Assembly (NCBI GenBank): GCA_024642185.1
Contig: JAHEBR010000080.1
Coordinates: 1 to 8,617 of the forward strand
Direction of reading: 5' to 3'
Length of the DNA: 8,617 nt
DNA from: Marivivens sp.
GTDB taxonomy: Bacteria; Pseudomonadota; Alphaproteobacteria; Rhodobacterales; Rhodobacteraceae
Below are positions 5,938-8,617 of this stretch, in pieces. Numbering within the stretch: the first letter of the stretch is position 1; each line of letters begins with the position of its first letter. The translations under genes were made by a program, and so were the position numbers. A model generated the notes under the pieces. The model did no database searches. It worked only from the letters and a program-made list of their open reading frames with translations, and had not been told where the DNA came from.

Positions 5938-6840
5938 CTAGAGATTGAAGACCCGGCTCGGGTGCAATTCTCCCCCCCGATAGCTGCCGACCGCCACGGG
6001 CTGGCCTTCAAAGCTGGCCCAGCACTCGTCGCCATACTCAAGCCCATGCGCGAAAACCATCGCCGGATTGCCGTTGCGCAGCTTGGCGATGCTTTCAGGC
6101 GGACAGCGAACCTCGGGCAGATCGGCAAGGCCAACCTCGGTCGGCAATAGCCGCGCATCCAGATCGGGCGTGCGGGCCAGTCGGTCGATCTCGTCAAGGC
6201 TGATCCCATCCTCGACGCGGAACGGGCCGGACCAGATGCGCCGCAGCCACGCGACATGGCCATGGCAGCCAAGCGCCTCGCCCAGATCACGCGCGATGGC
6301 GCGGACATAGCCGCCCTTGCCGCAGGTCATCTCAAGGGCAACGTGATCGGCATCTGGCCGGTCGGTCATCACCAGTTCTTCAACCCAAAGCGGGCGGGCG
6401 GCGATTTCGAATTCCTCGTCGTCGCGCGCGAGTTTGTAGGCCCGCTCGCCGTCGATCTTCACCGCCGAGAACTTGGGCGGAACCTGCATGATATCGCCGA
6501 CAAACGCGCCAAGGCTGGCTTTGATTTCGTCGTCACTGGGGCGGGTGTCGGATTGGGCAATCACTTCGCCCTCGGCATCGTCGGTGTTGGTCGCCTCGCC
6601 AAGTTTAACCAAAAAGGCATAGGCCTTGAGGCTGTCGGTCACGAAGGGAACGGTTTTGGTCGCCTCGCCCAGCGCCACGGCCAGAACGCCGGTCGCTTCG
6701 GGATCGAGCGTGCCCGCGTGGCCGGCCTTCTTGGCGTCCAAAGCCCAGCGCACCTTGTTGACCACTGCGGTCGAGGTGAGGCCTGCCGGTTTATCGACGA
6801 TCAGCCAGCCCGAGATATCGCGGCCTTTGCGCTTGCCCAT
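5938..6840 (-). CDS. truB: tRNA pseudouridine(55) synthase TruB
   Basis: TruB converts uridine 55 in the T-loop of most tRNAs to pseudouridine and also acts as a tRNA folding chaperone. The 300-residue protein starts with GWLIVDKPAGLTS (11-23), carries the catalytic Asp46 in GHAGTLDPEATG (40-51), then QVPPKFSAVKIDGERAY (119-135) and GGYVRAIARDLG (176-187) with the conserved active-site Arg180. The C-terminal ~60 residues form the small extra RNA-binding region usual for bacterial TruB. The length is typical. The ATG at 6840 follows GGAG with a six-base gap. It is 57 bases downstream of the DUF2233 gene and close to the DUF1643 gene, so it probably belongs to the rbfA transcript. The rbfA/truB association is conserved widely in bacteria. 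Confidence 0.96.
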   Translation of the reverse strand: MGKRKGRDISGWLIVDKPAGLTSTAVVNKVRWALDAKKAGHAGTLDPEATGVLAVALGEATKTVPFVTDSLKAYAFLVKLGEATNTDDAEGEVIAQSDTRPSDDEIKASLGAFVGDIMQVPPKFSAVKIDGERAYKLARDDEEFEIAARPLWVEELVMTDRPDADHVALEMTCGKGGYVRAIARDLGEALGCHGHVAWLRRIWSGPFRVEDGISLDEIDRLARTPDLDARLLPTEVGLADLPEVRCPPESIAKLRNGNPAMVFAHGLEYGDECWASFEGQPVAVGSYRGGELHPSRVFNL

Positions 6841-6897
6841 AATTCGCTCCGTTTGCGTGAGTGGCGCTGCTAGCCGAAGCGGGCGGGCGCGGTCAAC

Positions 6898-7611
6898 CTA
6901 TTCCAGCACACCAACCATCGGCCCCATGCGGAAACCGATGTCGGCGCGGCCGAGCGAAGGCGCGTAAAGGCGCGAGATGCGCCCATCGAAATAAAGCGCC
7001 TGCGGCAGGCCGAGGTAATCGCGGAAGAAGCTGGCGAAGAGGTGGAAATTCACCGGCGTATCAGACATGACAAAAACCGCCTCACGGCCATCGGCGCTGG
7101 TGCCAACACCGTTGCGGATCAGCCGCGAGGTTCCGCTGGGCAGGAAGCGCGGATGCAGCGTGCCGTCGATTACCAGCATCGGGCCAGATTGGGTGGCATA
7201 GGTGCAGTCGGGCGCTTCGGCCCTGAAGGCCAGCGTTTCGACCACGCGGGCCGTGGTTTCCCCGATACACAAGACACCGTTGGGCAAAAGGCCGAAATTA
7301 CCGGGGCCTGCTTGCGTCACCAGCCACATCTTCTGCTCGCCGTTCTCGAGGTAATAGCCCACGGGGCGCAGATCGTCGTGATACATGCCCGCGTTCATCG
7401 CGAAGGTGAGGCTGCGGCCCGTCGTAGCTTCGATCCGCGAGAAATCCCCCAGTGGGGAGCCGTCCGCGCCGGAATGGAAAAGGCGCAGGTCATCCTTGGC
7501 CGGATCGACACGGCAAAGCGAAAAGCGCGCGTCCTGCCATTCGACCTGCTCGCAGGAAAGGGCAGCGGCCGGTCCTGCCAGAAGTGTCAGCAGGGCGGCG
7601 AGGCGAAGCAT
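6898..7611 (-). CDS. Exported phosphodiester glycosidase family (DUF2233) protein
   Basis: The 237-residue product carries the DUF2233 / phosphodiester glycosidase (NAGPA-like) domain. Motifs visible are FAMNAGMY (70-77), LPNGVLCIG, TQSGPMLVIDG (140-150), RNGVG (166-170), VNFHLFASFFRD and YFDG (207-210). The founding mammalian enzyme removes GlcNAc from a phosphodiester; bacterial substrates are mostly unknown. Residues 1-17 (MLRLAALLTLLAGPAAA) form a signal peptide with one Arg, a hydrophobic core and likely cleavage before Leu18, so it should act in the periplasm. Cys20 is not in a good lipobox. Cys20, Cys33, Cys115 and Cys136 could form disulfides. The ATG at 7611 overlaps the rbfA stop by one base (TGATG), and I see no strong ribosome site, so translation is probably coupled to rbfA. 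Its role beside ribosome-biogenesis genes is unexplained. Confidence 0.88.
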   Translation of the reverse strand: MLRLAALLTLLAGPAAALSCEQVEWQDARFSLCRVDPAKDDLRLFHSGADGSPLGDFSRIEATTGRSLTFAMNAGMYHDDLRPVGYYLENGEQKMWLVTQAGPGNFGLLPNGVLCIGETTARVVETLAFRAEAPDCTYATQSGPMLVIDGTLHPRFLPSGTSRLIRNGVGTSADGREAVFVMSDTPVNFHLFASFFRDYLGLPQALYFDGRISRLYAPSLGRADIGFRMGPMVGVLE

Positions 7612-8006
7612 CAGTCGTCGAGGTCTTGCCGGACGTGTTCGTCCGCAAACAGACGGCGCGCCTCGTCCATCTTGTCGAAGGTCTCGTCAATCTCAAACCG
7701 AAGATCGGGCGCGAACTTCAGGGTCATGCCCTTGGTCACAAGATGCCGGATCTCGGCCTTGTTGCGGCGGAGCGCGGCAAGCGCCTCGTCCTTGCCCTGC
7801 CCGCCAAGCGGCAGGACATAGGCTGTTGCCTGTTTGAGATCGGGCGAGCAGCGCACTTCGCCCACCGTGATCGATATCCGCGACAGATCGGGATCATGCA
7901 CATCCCCGCGCGTCAGGACATCGGAGAGCGCACGCCGGATAACTTCGCCAACGCGAAGCTGCCGCTGAGAGGGGCCGGAGCCCGTGGAAAACCTGTTCTT
8001 TGCCAT
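7611..8006 (-). CDS. rbfA: Ribosome-binding factor A
   Basis: RbfA is a small KH-like protein that binds the 30S subunit during late maturation of 16S rRNA and is needed for growth in the cold. The 131-residue protein opens with RFSTGSGPSQRQLRVGEVIRR, goes through HDPDLSRISITVGEVRCSPDL (37-57) and ATAYVLPLGG, and ends its fold with LRFEIDETFDKMDEARRL (102-119), all as in alphaproteobacterial RbfA. The frame is open far upstream to 8570, but that stretch is antisense to dapB; the ATG at 8006 gives the normal length. The ribosome site is poor. Its stop overlaps the start of the DUF2233 gene. It heads the minus-strand run that continues to truB, so the promoter should lie in the 87 bases shared with dapB. 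nusA and infB, often upstream in other bacteria, are not here. Confidence 0.95.
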   Translation of the reverse strand: MAKNRFSTGSGPSQRQLRVGEVIRRALSDVLTRGDVHDPDLSRISITVGEVRCSPDLKQATAYVLPLGGQGKDEALAALRRNKAEIRHLVTKGMTLKFAPDLRFEIDETFDKMDEARRLFADEHVRQDLDD

Positions 8007-8093
8007 GCGCTGCACATATGCCGGTTCCGGCCCCTTGCCAAGCGAGGCTTTGGAGTGCAGGCAGGGACCAGCCGAAAAATGCGGAGACCGACC
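8007..8093. promoter_or_regulatory. Divergent intergenic region of rbfA and dapB
   Basis: These 87 bases lie between two outward-facing genes and should contain at least the rbfA promoter, and probably that of dapB, unless the latter starts inside rbfA. Scanning by eye, I found no convincing paired -35/-10 element on either strand. A minus-strand TTGGCA with CATATG 15 bases later is poorly spaced and too near the rbfA start. The call rests on gene orientation alone. Confidence 0.4.
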
Positions 8094-8617
8094 ATGTCGC
8101 AGACACCGGGAATTGTGGTTACAGGCGCCTCGGGGCGCATGGGGCAGATGCTGATCCGCACGATCAGCGAATCTGAGGTTTGCCATCTGGTCGGCGCGGT
8201 CGAGCGCAAGGGCCACGCTTGGGTCGGGCGCGATGTGGGCGAGGCGATGGGCGGGGCGGCCCTTGGCGTGGCCGTCACCGACGATGCCATCGAAGCCTTC
8301 GCCAAGGCGCAGGCGGTGATTGATTTCACCGCGCCCGCTGCAACGGTGGAATTTGCAGGCCTCGCCGCACAGGCCCGCGCCGTTCATGTGATCGGCACCA
8401 CGGGCCTTAGCGGGACCGATCTTGCCGCCATCAACGCCGCCGCCCGCCATGCCGTGATCATCCGCGCGGGGAATATGTCGCTTGGCGTCAACCTCTTGAC
8501 CCAGCTCACCAAGAAGGTCGCCGCCGCGCTCGACGCGGATTTCGATATCGAGATCGTCGAGGCCCATCACAACAAGAAGGTCGATGCGCCCTCAGGCACC
8601 GCCCTGATGCTGGGCGA
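8094..8617 (+). CDS. dapB: 4-hydroxy-tetrahydrodipicolinate reductase (5' part)
   Basis: DapB reduces 4-hydroxy-tetrahydrodipicolinate with NAD(P)H in the diaminopimelate/lysine pathway, supplying cell-wall DAP and lysine; it acts in the cytoplasm as a tetramer. The 174 full codons in the window contain the Rossmann motif GASGRMG (residues 10-16), AVIDFTAP, GTTGLS, AGNMSLGVNLL, and the active-site segment EAHHNKKVDAPSGTA near the cut end, with the catalytic His pair and Lys. The reading frame is intact to the window edge and about one third of the usual ~270 residues is missing. The start is the ATG at 8094, six bases after GGAGA. An in-frame ATG at 8079 would add MRRPT, but it lies upstream of that ribosome site. 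The gene diverges from rbfA. Confidence 0.95.
   Translation, partial: MSQTPGIVVTGASGRMGQMLIRTISESEVCHLVGAVERKGHAWVGRDVGEAMGGAALGVAVTDDAIEAFAKAQAVIDFTAPAATVEFAGLAAQARAVHVIGTTGLSGTDLAAINAAARHAVIIRAGNMSLGVNLLTQLTKKVAAALDADFDIEIVEAHHNKKVDAPSGTALMLG

Noticed and set aside
7042..7821. Plus-strand 259-codon frame across the DUF2233 gene and rbfA, with similar frames at 6256-6873, 4080-4481 and 758-1240
   Set aside because: Each is antisense to a well-supported gene and has no recognisable motif or ribosome site.
7611..8570. Long minus-strand frame that would extend rbfA to 319 residues
   Set aside because: The added 188 residues are antisense to dapB, which has clear motifs. RbfA homology begins at the ATG at 8006 and gives the normal family length.
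1..8617. CRISPR array, transposon, integrase, prophage, toxin-antitoxin or defence genes
   Set aside because: No regularly spaced repeats, transposase or integrase motifs, tRNA-like folds or terminal inverted repeats were seen. The window reads as stable core chromosome.

Overview
This window is ordinary-looking, high-GC chromosomal DNA from an alphaproteobacterium, most likely a Rhodobacterales (Roseobacter/Rhodobacter-type) member. I base that on the protein sequences, on strong G/C at third codon positions, and on the gene order dapB / rbfA - DUF2233 gene - truB, which I remember from that group; this is not a database result. Eleven genes are supported, two of them cut by the window edges. 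I see no tRNA, rRNA, insertion sequence, phage, CRISPR array or defence system.

Layout. Positions 1-1205 (+) hold the 3' end of rimK (ribosomal protein S6 glutamate ligase), overlapping by one base a zinc-dependent succinylglutamate desuccinylase/aspartoacylase-family gene. A short hairpin, probably a terminator for both strands, separates this pair from pnp (polynucleotide phosphorylase, -, 1260-3401). Positions 3402-3676 form a divergent intergenic region with a weak pnp promoter candidate and GC-rich structure in the predicted pnp leader. A YegP-type DUF1508 gene (+, 3677-4018) follows, then a second two-way hairpin terminator, then rpsO (S15, -, 4089-4358).

Upstream of rpsO, on the minus strand, transcription order is rbfA (8006-7611), a secreted DUF2233/phosphodiester glycosidase-family protein (7611-6898), truB (6840-5938), a DUF1643 protein (5902-5390) and a fluoroacetate-dehalogenase-like alpha/beta hydrolase (5393-4503). 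dapB (+, from 8094) diverges from rbfA and runs off the right edge.

How it fits together. The backbone is the widespread bacterial cluster rbfA-truB-rpsO-pnp: 30S maturation, tRNA pseudouridylation, ribosomal protein S15 and RNA turnover. Three unrelated minus-strand genes are interleaved in it, and one opposite-strand gene splits rpsO from pnp. RimK at the left edge adds a further ribosome-modification function. The most interesting points are the hydrolase, which keeps nearly the whole fluoroacetate dehalogenase active site but has Glu where the catalytic acid is normally Asp; the RimK/metallo-acylase overlap, which could be a writer/eraser pair; and the separation of rpsO from pnp. I did not find a convincing new multi-gene system.
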